Origin: Physella acuta
Lineage: Eukaryota > Mollusca > Gastropoda > Physidae
DNA: 64,000 nt
Assembly: GCF_028476545.1 (NCBI RefSeq)
Contig: NW_026732672.1
Coordinates: forward strand, 1 to 64,000
Direction of reading: 5' to 3'
Below are positions 1-9,917 of the stretch, in pieces. Under the pieces are notes generated by a model. That model was given only the letters and a program-made list of their open reading frames with translations, was not told the DNA's origin and did not search any database. Made by a program: the position numbers and the translations under genes. Every line of letters starts with the position of its first letter. Position 1 is the first letter of the stretch.

Positions 1-482
1 CCACTAGTAGACATTAACAATTAGCTATATGTCACAGTCACTAGTAGACATTAACAATTAGCTATATGTCACAGTCACTAGTAGACATTAACAATTAGCT
101 ATATGTCACAGTCACTAGTAGACATTAACACATACCTATATGTCACAGTCACTAGTAGACATTAACAATTAGCTATATGTCACAGTCACTAGTAGACATT
201 AACAATTAGCTATATGTCACAGTCACTAGTAGACATTAACAATTAGCTATATGTCACAGTCACTAGTAGACATTAACAATTAGCTATATGTCACAGTCAC
301 TAGTAGACATTAACAATTAGCTATATGTCACAGTCACTAGTAGACATTAACAATTAGCTATATGTCACAGTCACTAGTAGACATTAACAATTAGCTATAT
401 GTCACAGTCACTAGTAGACATAAACACATACCTATATGTCACAGTCACTAGTAGACATAAACAAATAGCTATATGTCACAGT
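1..482. repeat. 37-bp minisatellite, 13 copies, cut by the window edge
   Basis: Thirteen head-to-tail copies of a 37-bp unit that starts CACTAGTAGACATTAACAAT and ends with ATATGTCACAGT. Copies are nearly identical; two carry an ACACATACC variant and the last carries AAACAAATAGC. The array reaches base 1, so its true length is unknown. No coding potential is visible. Confidence 0.97.
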
Positions 483-1666
483 ATACTGTCAATGAACACA
501 CTGCGACACACTTAGCATGTTGTTGACAACCAACAGCTGTCGCTTCAAAAGTGAATCATTGTAATGCAGACGTCATAGGTGACGTAGAGACCGAAATGTA
601 TTACTTAAATAAATTTACGTCATTGTGTCTAGATGCGTGAGTGTAGCTTACATGGGCATGTAAGTGTAATTAGCGTGTAAGTGTGAAAATATGTAAACAA
701 TATTTACCGTGGAGGCAAGAGGCCAATTGAAACGTAAATAAATAAGAGTAAATTATTATAATTAGGTTATTTATAGCTGCGAGGGATTTTCCAACAGCTG
801 ATCGACCGTGTTAACTGGTGCGTGAGGTAGGCACGGGGGGGGGGGGGGGGGGGGGGAGGGGGCACGGGTGGCGGCATGTCAAGATGGTTGACACGGAGAG
901 GGATGGTTGACATAGTAGGGCGATGGTTGTCATGATGGATGGTGAAGTAGTTGCTATCTACACATTGAATGAACACAGGACAATCGGTAGACACAGACCA
1001 CGCACAGTAAGCTGATTCTGTAGGAGTAGTAGAGCAAGGCCTATAAGGAAACATCTATGGGGTACGGAAGTTATGGGGTCAGTAACCGGGACGGATGTAT
1101 AGTAATACAGAACTACAATTAGTTCTAGAAAATTCCGCGAGAATGTTGGTGTTACTAATGTCCGACAATTGACTCTACCGAAAATAAGTGTTTGGTTAAG
1201 CCAGGTTCAGTTTTATGGTCAGAAATTTGGGCTGTGGTACTACTAGGGCATAACATTGACATCGACATTAGAAAGACATAATTGTATTAGATCTCGTTAA
1301 CTAACAACTATCAATAATAACATTCATTTTTAAGAAGATTCGTATTTCTGTCATTGATACAACCCTACGTGACACACCCCTGAGATTTTTTGTTTCTAGA
1401 TTTATAAATAGTTCGCTCGTGCGCCAGTAGTAATTTAAAAAAAAAACACATTTCAATATTTGTCAACACAACCTAAACTGGATTTGATCTAGAATGATTA
1501 TTTTAATAGAATTTGTGTGTGTGCTTCACCTGTCTAATAGATTTATAGTTAAATCGGTGAATAAACAATCGACAGACACGGAACCACAGAGCCACTCATC
1601 CAAATCTGTCCCGCTGTTTGTGTTTCTAGTGTAAAGTAAATACAGGCTATTTCAGATATTTATCGA
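483..1666. other. Non-coding spacer with a poly-G tract
   Basis: No gene or known repeat is recognised. The stretch is AT-rich apart from a G tract of about 20 bases near 836-856. Short open frames here come from the G/C tract and do not look like protein. Confidence 0.6.
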
Positions 1667-1687
1667 TCACTTTAAGCTCGAGCTTAC

Positions 1688-1822
1688 CTCTGTGCCGTAA
1701 GCTCCGAAATGATCCTGAGCGAGCTCAGTAAAATGTTGAACATCAATGAATCCGTCTTTGTCCACATCACACAAGTCGAAGATCTGCTTGAATTTGTCGC
1801 TGTGCTCCAGTGTATCTTCCAT
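1688..1822 (-). CDS. EF-hand coding exon, Rab11-FIP3/4-like, probable first exon
   Basis: This is a 45-codon open exon on the minus strand. It begins at an ATG (1820-1822) in strong context, with G at -3 and G at +4, and ends in GAG at 1688, directly before a consensus donor GTAAGC (phase 0). The protein contains FDLCDVDKDGFIDVQHF, an EF-hand calcium loop with D at positions 1, 3, 5 and 9 and G at 6; position 12 is H instead of the usual E. From family knowledge, the EF-hand start of Rab11 family-interacting proteins 3/4 (endosome recycling and cytokinesis adaptors) has a similar layout, with a helix, a D-x-DGF loop and then a break near GEE. That makes this my best guess, made from memory without a search. 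The remaining exons would lie left of the window. A weaker upstream in-frame ATG at 1873 was not chosen. Another EF-hand protein remains possible. Confidence 0.5.
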
Positions 1823-2700
1823 AGCCCGGGCAGGGGGACAAACTCGTGTACAAACAGACACCCCGAGTGTCATGAATCATTCCATCCGACCACCACTTCC
1901 ATGCGACACACGTTCAAATTAAACACACTACGCCTGTGTGTTGTCAACCTCGGAGGCCTGTCGTATCTGACCGCATCACCGCCACAGGTAGGACGCAGAC
2001 GACAATATTGCGCAGAAAAGTAGGTCGCTTGAAACTTTTTAAAATTATTTTATTTGAACTAAAATAAGCCAAAATTACACAACAAAATCTTTTTATATAT
2101 AATATATTTAAGTAAAAGATAGTTAATTATATGTTAAATTAAAGATTAAAGAATCGTGACAAAATTAGGGCGGATATACACCTGGCGGATGAATTTCCGT
2201 TATCTAAATATAGATAATGTTGTTTGTAAACGATAATGGAGACCGCAAGTAGATTCTATGACGATAACATTAGTACAACATCGTCTCTGTGTAACATTAG
2301 ACTGCTCCAAAATAACCAGACAATTTTAACTCAACTGTAAGCGCTACTGTGGCAGACGGTAGGTGGACGGTAGGCAGACGACAGCACTGACCTGTGCTGG
2401 GTCACATGACCACACACTGACCAGCGGCGGTGCGTGTCGCAGAAGCGTGTCGGGGAAAATTAAATTAGGGAGTGACGTCACAAATGATCAATTAATGTTG
2501 GCTGGTAAATTGATGTGGCGGTTCCACACGTACCCTGTCACGCGAGGGGCGTGGCTTGAGATTTGATTTTTAAAAAAATCTTGATCACAAAAACTGGGTT
2601 AATTATGTGATGAAAATATCCGAATCTGTTTGCAGGTAATGTGGGTCGGGCCATTTTTCGATGCCCTGGTTACATCACACCATACAGTCGTCTGCACCGC
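1823..2700. other. Upstream region of the EF-hand exon
   Basis: No coding sequence is supported. If 1822 is the true start, the 5' UTR and promoter of the minus-strand gene lie here. A CpG-containing, GC-richer patch at 2340-2470 is the most promoter-like part, while 2040-2330 is AT-rich. No TATA box or initiator could be assigned. A 2.5-kb word (GTGGCG.TTCCACACGTACCC) recurs at 3828. Confidence 0.35.
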
Positions 2701-2716
2701 GGGGGGGGGGGGGGGT
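2701..2716. repeat. Poly-G tract
   Basis: An uninterrupted run of about 16 G, one of several dozen long poly-G or poly-C tracts in the window. A sequence resembling the end of the short CAGAGGCG transposon family (GAGGCGTAGCTAGGG) follows at 2836 without a matching second end. Confidence 0.9.
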
Positions 2717-3023
2717 GGTGTGGATAGTGTTAATTAATCAGATTATTAAATGCCAAACGCTAAGTATGCCGTCTAAACTGTAGGTGTTAAAACAACATTA
2801 GGCTGCCGTCAATCGTGATAACAATAGCAGCAGCTGAGGCGTAGCTAGGGTGGGGAGTGCGGTCCTCTAAGTAGCTGGGGTGGGGGTTAACTTCTGGGTC
2901 AAACAGTGAGAACACAACGTGTTTGAGTTAAGGTGTGTGTATGGGGAGGGGTGTGTGTGAATAATTTAACACGCATGTGTCTCATACCATGACTGAGGTG
3001 GAAAAAAAGGGGAAAAAATTCAC

Positions 3024-3096
3024 TGCCGAAACCCGGGATCGAACCAGGGACCTTTAGATCTTCAGTCTAACGCTCTCCCAACTGAGCTATTTCGGC
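3024..3096 (-). tRNA. tRNA-Phe (anticodon GAA), copy 1
   Basis: A 73-nt complete cloverleaf on the minus strand. The acceptor stem is GCCGAAA paired with TTTCGGC, with A as discriminator. The D-arm/A box is TAGCTCAGTTGG, the anticodon loop CTGAAGA has GAA (complement of 3061-3063), and the T-arm/B box is GGTTCGATCCC. No intron and no encoded CCA. T runs on the minus strand just past the 3' end (A runs at 3013-3018 and 3003-3008 on the plus strand) serve as the Pol III terminator. It delivers phenylalanine to UUC/UUU codons. The sequence is identical to copy 2 at 6233-6305, but the flanks differ. Confidence 0.97.
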
Positions 3097-3237
3097 CGGT
3101 GATAACAACTAAGACTGTTGCATACCATATGTAGGTCATCTCGATACATATACAAGTCGCCGTCCAGAGCTGGCGTGGTGTTTATTTCATCTGGCACAGA
3201 CGCTGCCTGCCATCTGACACCCCCCCTCTCTGACACC

Positions 3238-3626
3238 CAGAGGTGTAGCGACATATTCAAGCGTCAGAAGCGAACTTTTATATTTGCGTGCCCCCCTCCC
3301 CCCCCCCCCCCCCATTTTTAAAAAAAAATTATTTAATTATAAATGCGTTCACCTTCGATGGCGAAAAGCACCTCCCCACTATTTGTAAAGATCTGGACGT
3401 TTTTTTTTACCAGTCACTGACCCTAAACAGTTTTTATGTTGGACTCACACAACTGCTGAGGATGTAGGAAACAGTGAGATCAGTCTCAGTGTGTAGTCCA
3501 CTCTCTAAACTTTGATTGTGTAGGGTCCAGAAATACAGATCAGAATCAGCTTTCTTAAACCCCAAGTTGCGTCCCCCTCGGTGCCGGATCAGACACATAG
3601 CCCACCTTCCCCTACTTACGCCTCTG
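3238..3626. mobile_element. Short non-autonomous DNA transposon, CAGAGGCG-end family
   Basis: The left end CAGAGGTGTAGCG and right end TACTTACGCCTCTG are imperfect inverted repeats. Flanking 8-mers CTGACACC and CTGACATA agree at six of eight positions, as expected for an old 8-bp target duplication. The interior has a poly-C tract of about 20 bases and no coding frame. The left portion (AGAGGTGTAGCGAC, then a CGAA..TTT..TTTG block before poly-C) is shared with the element at 5081-5386. Confidence 0.6.
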
Positions 3627-3754
3627 CTGACATATAATGCCAACTGTCACATGATACCAACTGTCACATGATACTCTTCTGTTCATGACCCTCACATGCT
3701 GTGTCTCCAGTGGTGTCGCTGTGGTGTCACCCCCACGCCCCCTCCCAGAAACAA

Positions 3755-3757
<3 letters not shown>

Positions 3758-3827
<70 letters not shown>
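3758..3827. repeat. (TA)n microsatellite
   Basis: About 35 uninterrupted TA dinucleotides, followed by GTGGCGCTTCCACACG. Confidence 0.97.
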
Positions 3828-3830
<3 letters not shown>

Positions 3831-3849
3831 GCGCTTCCACACGTACCCT

Positions 3850-5031
3850 GCCCCGCCCTCGCTACGCCTCTGGTGTCACCCCTCTAAATGGAGTCATCCG
3901 ATGAGGTTCGCCCCCCCTCCCCGCCCCGCCCTCGCTACGCCTCTGGTGTCACCCCTCTAAATGGAGTCATCCGATGAGGTTTGCCCCCCCCCCTCCCCGC
4001 CCCGCCCTCGCTACGCCTCTGGTGTCACCCCTCTAAATGGAGTCATCCGATGAGGTTCGCCCCCCCTCCCCGCCCTCGCTACGCCTCTGGTGTCACCCCT
4101 CTAAATGGAGTCATCCGATGAGGTTCGCCCCCCCCCCCCCCATCCGCCCCGCCCTCGCTACGCCTTTGGTGTCACCCCTCTAAATGGAGTCATCTGATGA
4201 GGTTCGCCCCCCCCTCCCCGCCCCGCCCTCGCTACGCCTCTGGTGTCACCCCTCTAAATGGAGTCATCCGATGAGGTTCGCCCCCCCTCCCCGCCCCGTC
4301 CTCGCTACGCCTCTGGTGTCACCCCTCTAAATGGTCATCCGATGAGGTTCGCCCCCCCCCTCCCCGCCCCGCCCTCGCTACGCCTCTGGTGTCACCCCTC
4401 TAAATGGAGTCATCCGATGAGGTTCGCCCCCCCCCCCTCCCCGCCCCGCCCTCGCTACGCCTCTGGTGTCACCCCTCTAAATGGAGTCAACTGATGAGGT
4501 TCGCCCCCCCCTCCCCGCCCCGCCCTCGCTACGCCTCTGGTGTCACCCCTCTAAATGGAGTCATCCGATGAGGTTCGCCCCGTCCTCGCTACGCCTCTGG
4601 TGTCACCCCTCTAAATGGAGTCATCCGATGAGGTTCGCCCCCCCCCCTCCCCGCCCCGCCCTCGCTACGCCTCTGGTGTCACCCCTCTAAATGGAGTCAT
4701 CTGATGAGGTTCGCCCCCCCCTCCCCGCCCCGCCCTCGCTACGCCTCTGGTGTCACCCCTCTAAATGGAGTCATCCGATGAGGTTCGCCCCGTCCTCGCT
4801 ACGCCTCTGGTGTCACCCCTCTAAATGGAGTCATCCGATGAGGTTCGCCCCCGCTCCCCGCCCCGCCCTCGCTACGCCTCTGGTGTCACCCCTCTAAATG
4901 GAGTCATCCGATGAGGTTCGCCCCCCCCGCCCCGCCCTCGCTACGCCTCTGGTGTCACCCCTCTAAATGAAGTCACCCGGTGAGGTCTGCACCCCCCCCC
5001 CCCCCCCCGCCCCGCCCTTGCTACGCCTCTT
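3850..5031. repeat. ~72-bp tandem array, 16 units, built from a transposon end
   Basis: Sixteen tandem units, mostly 58-76 bp. Each holds GCTACGCCTCTGGTGTCACC, then CTCTAAATGGAGTCATCCGA, then GAGGTTCGCC and a variable poly-C tract. Read on the minus strand, a unit is AGAGGCGTAGCGAGG... followed by GGTGACACC, which is the terminal layout of the short transposon next door (5081-5386). The array therefore looks like repeated copies of a transposon terminus. Length variation sits mainly in the C tract. Two short units near 4563 and 4783 lack most of the C-rich part. Confidence 0.93.
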
Positions 5032-5080
5032 TGTATCTCCTACTGTCACTGACAGAATTCTTACTCAAATGTAGGAGAAA

Positions 5081-5386
5081 CAGAGGCGTTTCGAGGGGGG
5101 GGGAGGTGGGGGATACGGACCTCACCGGGTGACACCATTTAGGGGGGTGACACCAAGGCAAAAAAATAGTAAAATACATAGAGAAAAATTTGAGGGGGGA
5201 GGTTGCAAAGTCGAAATTTTGAGGGGGGTTGCAAATCGAAAGTTCGAGGGGGGGGGGTGCAAATCGAAAAGGGGGGGGTGCAAATCGAAAATTGAACGTT
5301 TGTCTTTGGGAAGAGTCGCTACACCTCTGAGGGGGTGACACCATTAAGTGCCGCACCGGGTAACACCCGACCTCGCTTCGCCACTG
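5081..5386. mobile_element. Short DNA transposon with perfect 8-bp target duplication (AGGAGAAA)
   Basis: A 306-bp element. The left end is CAGAGGCGTTTCGAGGGG, and the right end CTCGCTTCGCCACTG is its imperfect inverted match. AGGAGAAA occurs directly on both sides (5073-5080 and 5387-5394), an exact 8-bp target duplication, which is typical of the hAT superfamily. Inside are several G tracts, repeated CAAATCGAAA words and two GGTGACACCA words. There is no transposase, so it must have been moved in trans. Confidence 0.88.
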
Positions 5387-5394
5387 AGGAGAAA

Positions 5395-6232
5395 AGTGCA
5401 GTAACACAGTTACAACGAAGAATTGATAAGAAAAAAATATGCTAAAAACTATCATTGATAAACACCTAATGTTTTTATCATACTGATTATTATCACACAG
5501 CTATAAAACAGCATAAATATAAAATCCTATGTAAGAAGCAACAAACATTAAATTATTTTCGCCAGAAAACGTTACTTATTTAAATTTACTTGACCAATTT
5601 CGCAAAATATAAACCGCTTTTAATTAATAAAAAAATAAAACCTTTTTTTAAATTTAAATTGTATCACAATACAATAGTTTTAGTCATGGCTGTAGCTGCA
5701 AGTGTTGCTATTTGTAACTGTCTGAAGTGTTCATTAAAGCCTAACAAATTTATAAAAATCTGTGTTTAATTATTATACACTCTGCATTATTGCTGCTTTA
5801 AGGCCACAATAAAAACTTTAAAATTAGCAGGTGTGTCCCTTCATTTTTTTTTTGTGAATTTTGTTTTCCCCATTGTCTGGGTGGTACTGACCCCCCCCCC
5901 CCCCCACACACACAATCATGGTTTTGTTTAAGAGTTAAAAAGACCAATCACGTAATATCAGGAGCATTGCTTGTTCAGCCAATGATCTTATTATAAAAAA
6001 AAATAAGGTTGAGGTTTTTAAAATTAACATCACAGTTTGCACCCCATAGTTTATCGTTGAATTCATATAACTTCAACTTTCACACAAGTCTTCTGTAAAA
6101 GAACCCGAAACTACTTTACAAAAAACTGAGGCTTTGTAACATTGACCTATGTAACAGATGAAACAGTAAATTGCAACATCAACTCGTTAAAAAATGCTAG
6201 TCAACGATAAAATTTCTCACAAAATAAAAGTC
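5395..6232. other. AT-rich spacer
   Basis: No gene is seen. AT-rich sequence with a poly-C/CA tract at about 5891-5918. Confidence 0.6.
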
Positions 6233-6305
6233 TGCCGAAACCCGGGATCGAACCAGGGACCTTTAGATCTTCAGTCTAACGCTCTCCCAACTGAGCTATT
6301 TCGGC
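6233..6305 (-). tRNA. tRNA-Phe (anticodon GAA), copy 2
   Basis: A 73-nt cloverleaf on the minus strand, base-for-base identical to the copy at 3024-3096. It has the same A box TAGCTCAGTTGG, B box GGTTCGATCCC, anticodon GAA (complement of 6270-6272) and discriminator A. A short Pol III terminator follows (A runs at 6226-6229 and 6221-6224 on the plus strand). Flanking DNA is unrelated to that of copy 1, so only the gene body is conserved. Same strand as copy 1, 3.1 kb apart. Confidence 0.97.
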
Positions 6306-7517
6306 TGATGGAAATTACCTTGATTAAAAGTTCTGTTTTAATTTGTCAAATATTCGGAATTGAAACATTGGTAAAATAACTGTAGGTTATTTAATTAACC
6401 CTGCTAGAACTCTATACGAAACTTCTAAGATGGTAAAATGAGTGAGAATTTATTTTTCCCAATATAGATCTAGAGGCCTATTAAATTTTTTTTGCGTTTT
6501 CTCACAAATTTTCCCGTGTCACTTACTAAATTGCTCTTTCTTGAAATCTGCTTGCAAGTTCTCTGTCAAATTTTCACTGTAGTCTTAGTTGCATAACTGA
6601 ATCGTATAGACAACAATAAGATTTTATGTGTTTAGAATTTTAGTTTTTCTTTTGAAGAACAAAAAGAGTACGTTATTTAGGTTTTTCATTTAAATTCTTC
6701 TAATAGTTTTCCAGAGCATCAGCTTGGAATTGTAAGTTTAAAATATAACATTAAAATTATAAGTGATTGTTTAAAAAATGAAAATTTCAATATTGTTTGT
6801 AAAAATGTATTTTTACCCAAAATGTAATCGCTAACGATATCCACATTTTTTGTTCTCATTTTAAATATTCATTAAATATAAATAGAGTGTAAATACACAT
6901 ATTTGCTACCTACTTGCGTAGTTTTCTCTAAACTAGCTGTATGAGCAATTTATTCTCTTCAAAGCATTACCCAATCCCCCCTCCTCCCTTAAAAAAATAT
7001 AATTTAAGGGTCACGTGGTCACTGAATAACTTTTTACCCTCGGCAGTTTTTTTTTTGCAAATTAAAAAACGAAACGATAGATTTTATTAAAATAGTTCAC
7101 TGCCTGGACTATTTTCTAATCATTAAAAAACAATTTAAAAAATATTAGGAAAAAATTAACAAACAAAAAAAAGGGCAACAACAAGAACCCCCCCCCCCCC
7201 CCCCCTGTCGGTTTTTGTAAACTTACTCTTGAGGGATTAATCCATATATTTTTGATAGTCAAATATTATTCAATTAGTTGATATTGAAAAAAGACAATAG
7301 TCAATTAAGGATCTACTTAAACTGACTAAACATTTCTTAGATGATTAATTTACATGTAGGGCCTACGTTATTTTTTATTTTTTTATGTAATTTGAACTAA
7401 AGGGAGGTGACCAAAGAAATTTTGTTACTTTTTAAAATATTAACTCAGTTGTTTCCCTTAGGTAGAGCGATTTAGCGTAGTCCATGTTTAAGATTTTGGG
7501 ATGTCGGCAGTGAAATC
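6306..7517. other. AT-rich spacer
   Basis: No gene or repeat family is recognised. Strongly AT-rich, with a poly-C tract at about 7190-7205. Confidence 0.6.
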
Positions 7518-7837
7518 GGCTACACGCAGCAGTTGACCAGGCTACACTTAGTAATTGACAAGACTACACGTAGTTATTGACAAGGCTACACGTAGCAGTA
7601 GTCTATCAGGCTACACGTAGTAATTGACAAGGCTACACGTAGCAGTAGTCTATCAGGCTACACGTAGTAATTGACAAGGCTACACGCAGCAGTTGACCAG
7701 GCTGCATGTAGCAATTGACAAGGTTACTGGTCTACGTAGCTTCTAACCAGATTACAATATATATGACCACACTTTAAGTAGTAACTAGCATGGCTACATG
7801 TAGAACTGACCACCAGGCTACGTGTAGCAATTGACCA
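7518..7837. repeat. Degenerate tandem repeat, GGCTACACGTAG units
   Basis: About a dozen diverged units of 22-26 bp built on GGCTACACGTAGTAATTGAC, with a GCAGTAGTCTATCA variant. It decays toward the right end. Confidence 0.85.
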
Positions 7838-8055
7838 CATACTTTTGGTGTCCTGTATTTCGGCCTGCTAAAACTATTTCAAAATGCCAATTTTTTTCCC
7901 AGCAAAAATAATCCCAAAACAATCACATTTCTCCTTGTAGCGAGAACTGATTTGACATCACAGCAGCAACTTGACACCTATTGCGCAACCACAACATCCG
8001 GCCTCGACATTGTCCAGATTTTCTTAGGCTGGAATCAAATGACCAACATAAACAC

Positions 8056-8144
8056 ACAAAAAGCCGGACGCCGGTATGGCACAGAAAAAGCCGGACGCCG
8101 GTAAGGCACAGAAAAAGCCGGACGCCGGTAATGCACACAGAAAG
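8056..8144. repeat. 26-bp tandem repeat, three copies
   Basis: Three copies of AAAAAGCCGGACGCCGGTA plus a GGCACAG-like tail. It is CpG-rich and followed by a long poly-C tract (8175-8199). Confidence 0.9.
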
Positions 8145-8257
8145 AAGGGGATATTCAGTCGAAGTTGCCCCGACCCCCCCCCCCCCCCCCCCCCCCCCCA
8201 AAACTATCGATAGCCGCAGTGAGTAGTGAGAGACACTTGTTTCCTTAGATTCTCTTC

Positions 8258-8375
8258 CTTCACAAAGACAGTCGTTTCTCTCCCCTTAACTAAGACAGTC
8301 GTTTCTCTCCCTTCCCCAAGACCTTCGCTTCTCTCCCCTTCCCCAAGACGGTCGGTTCCCTCCCCTTCCCCAAGT
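8258..8375. repeat. ~30-bp pyrimidine-rich repeat, four copies
   Basis: Four diverged copies of AAGACAGTCGTTTCTCTCCC followed by a CTTCCCC or CTTAACT tail. It borders a CpG-rich patch (8375-8490) just upstream of the candidate exon at 8601. Confidence 0.8.
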
Positions 8376-8600
8376 CAGCGCGCGCACTCGCGTCTGACCG
8401 CGGCAAGAATGCCCGTGTTTACGTCTGCTATTTCTGTCCCGCCACTTGTTCTACGGAGGGAAGAGACCTCGGCTAGAAGCCACGCTGCGGATACCGTTCC
8501 TGTGTACTATTTTTAAACCGTGCTCCAGCATGCACTGGCCTTCTGTTGTTTGATTGTTTCACGTGCGTCCGAGTGAGTACCATCTCTGTGTTTTCACCAG

Positions 8601-8688
8601 GACTGAAAGATTCCAGGAACCGGTCGTCTGCTGTGGATCATGACTTCCTGGTACCATGGCCGGCCTTCCTGCTACCTAAAGGTCAAAG
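8601..8688 (+). CDS. Candidate coding exon A of an unidentified host gene
   Basis: An 88-nt exon between an acceptor (TTTTCACCAG, ending 8600) and a donor (GTAAAC at 8689). Only one of three frames is open. After two bases completing a codon it reads LKDSRNRSSAVDHD, then FLVPWPAFLLPKGQ, and ends with two spare bases (AG). The next plausible exon starts at 19195 with T and continues in the matching phase, giving a serine across the junction. The frame is also open leftward to about 8480 without an ATG, so an internal exon is more likely than a first exon. A CpG-rich patch upstream (8375-8490) could be promoter or UTR. I do not recognise the protein and propose no function. The evidence is the splice signals, the single open frame and the phase match; 88 nt is short, so chance is not excluded. 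Confidence 0.45.
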
Positions 8689-9196
8689 GTAAACACGTGC
8701 TATTTTATTCAGGCTTTCGTCCTTGACCTTTGTGTTGATTCGATGGAACGAGTTGTAAACATTGCGATCAATGCCGGCGTATTGACCTCATATAGACGTG
8801 TTCTTATGTTGTGAGATACACACTAGTAAGTCTCTGCTTCCATTCATGATTTCACTGGTTTTCAAGAAAATTCTCAGTCTCGACTATTACTTAATGTACC
8901 GCCCCCCCCCCTTTCCACCCAGCGTAGATTGCTTGATCTCAAACGTCGTGTGCCGACTCTTGCAGATTAATTGTTCTAGTCCGTAGTGAGAACAATGTGG
9001 TTCACTGGACTTTAATTTTTAAAAATCCAATTAGTAATAGACTAATTATTTTGTAACTCAAGACTAGCTGTCTGTTGTATGTTTGTATCTTCTGCTTGAA
9101 ACGTTTCTGACACGGTTTCTGTGTGTACATTATAATTGTTTTATTTAGAGTCAAGCATGTTCAAACTTTTTCACGATTATATACGGATTATTTAAA

Positions 9197-9420
9197 ATGA
9201 TCCATCACCCATCATACCACCCACCCTACCCCACCATCCCACCCACCCTACCCCCAGCACTCCAGCACTCCACCACCACCAATAACCTCACGATACCCCC
9301 CCCCCCCCCCATTCTACCACCTCCCCTATTCCCCCCAAACTCCACCATTCTACCCACCCCAACCCCACCATTACATCCCCCACTATTCCAACCACCTCAC
9401 CCCCCCCCCCATTCCACCTC
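9197..9420. repeat. C/A-rich low-complexity tract
   Basis: Irregular CCACCCTACCCC-type words with poly-C runs at about 9296-9311 and 9400-9410. The open frame across it is only proline/threonine low complexity. Confidence 0.8.
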
Positions 9421-9637
9421 TGACAGACACAACACAGGAGACTCCAAACAACAAACCACTTGACAAGATCTAATTAAGTTTCCACCTTGATAATTGAACG
9501 CGGAGTTTCCCCCAATCAAAACACAGATACCCAGAAGTCATTGGAATCTGATTAGGGTTAGAGTACAAGGTGGATCAGTCAAAGTCTTCACTGGATAGCT
9601 TCCCTTGTGTTGCTGTCTTCAGCAGTCAAATACCTTG

Positions 9638-9674
9638 GGGTGGGGGTGGGGGTGGGGGTGGGGGTGGGGGGGAG
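9638..9674. repeat. (GGTGGG)n G-rich tract
   Basis: Repeated GGTGGGGGTGGGGGTGG with four or more G runs in a row, able in principle to form a G-quadruplex. Confidence 0.85.
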
Positions 9675-9917
9675 GTGAGGAGATGTGCAGTGATACACGG
9701 ACTGGTCAAGACTGGACTGTGGATCAATAAACAATTTTGTTTGACATGTGGTGGACGCCGTCCATACGTCTGATCAGTCTAGGATAAACGGCCTTAATCC
9801 CACTGCTGCTGACCTGATATCCTAGGGATAATTACAGGGACGTGTGTGTGTGTGTGTATGTGTGTGTGGACACGGTGGGACGGGGGTGGTGGGGGAGGTT
9901 TTGTGTAGGATCAGATA

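Larger units (their letters stand above)
3708..5031. mobile_element. CAGTGGTG-end DNA transposon carrying a (TA)n and an expanded satellite
   Basis: The left end is CAGTGGTGTCGC and the right end is GCTACGCCTCT. Flanking 8-mers TGTGTCTC and TGTATCTC agree at seven of eight positions. Almost the whole interior is the (TA)n tract and the ~72-bp tandem array listed separately. No transposase is present. The boundary reading is inference from the ends and flanks. Confidence 0.45.
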
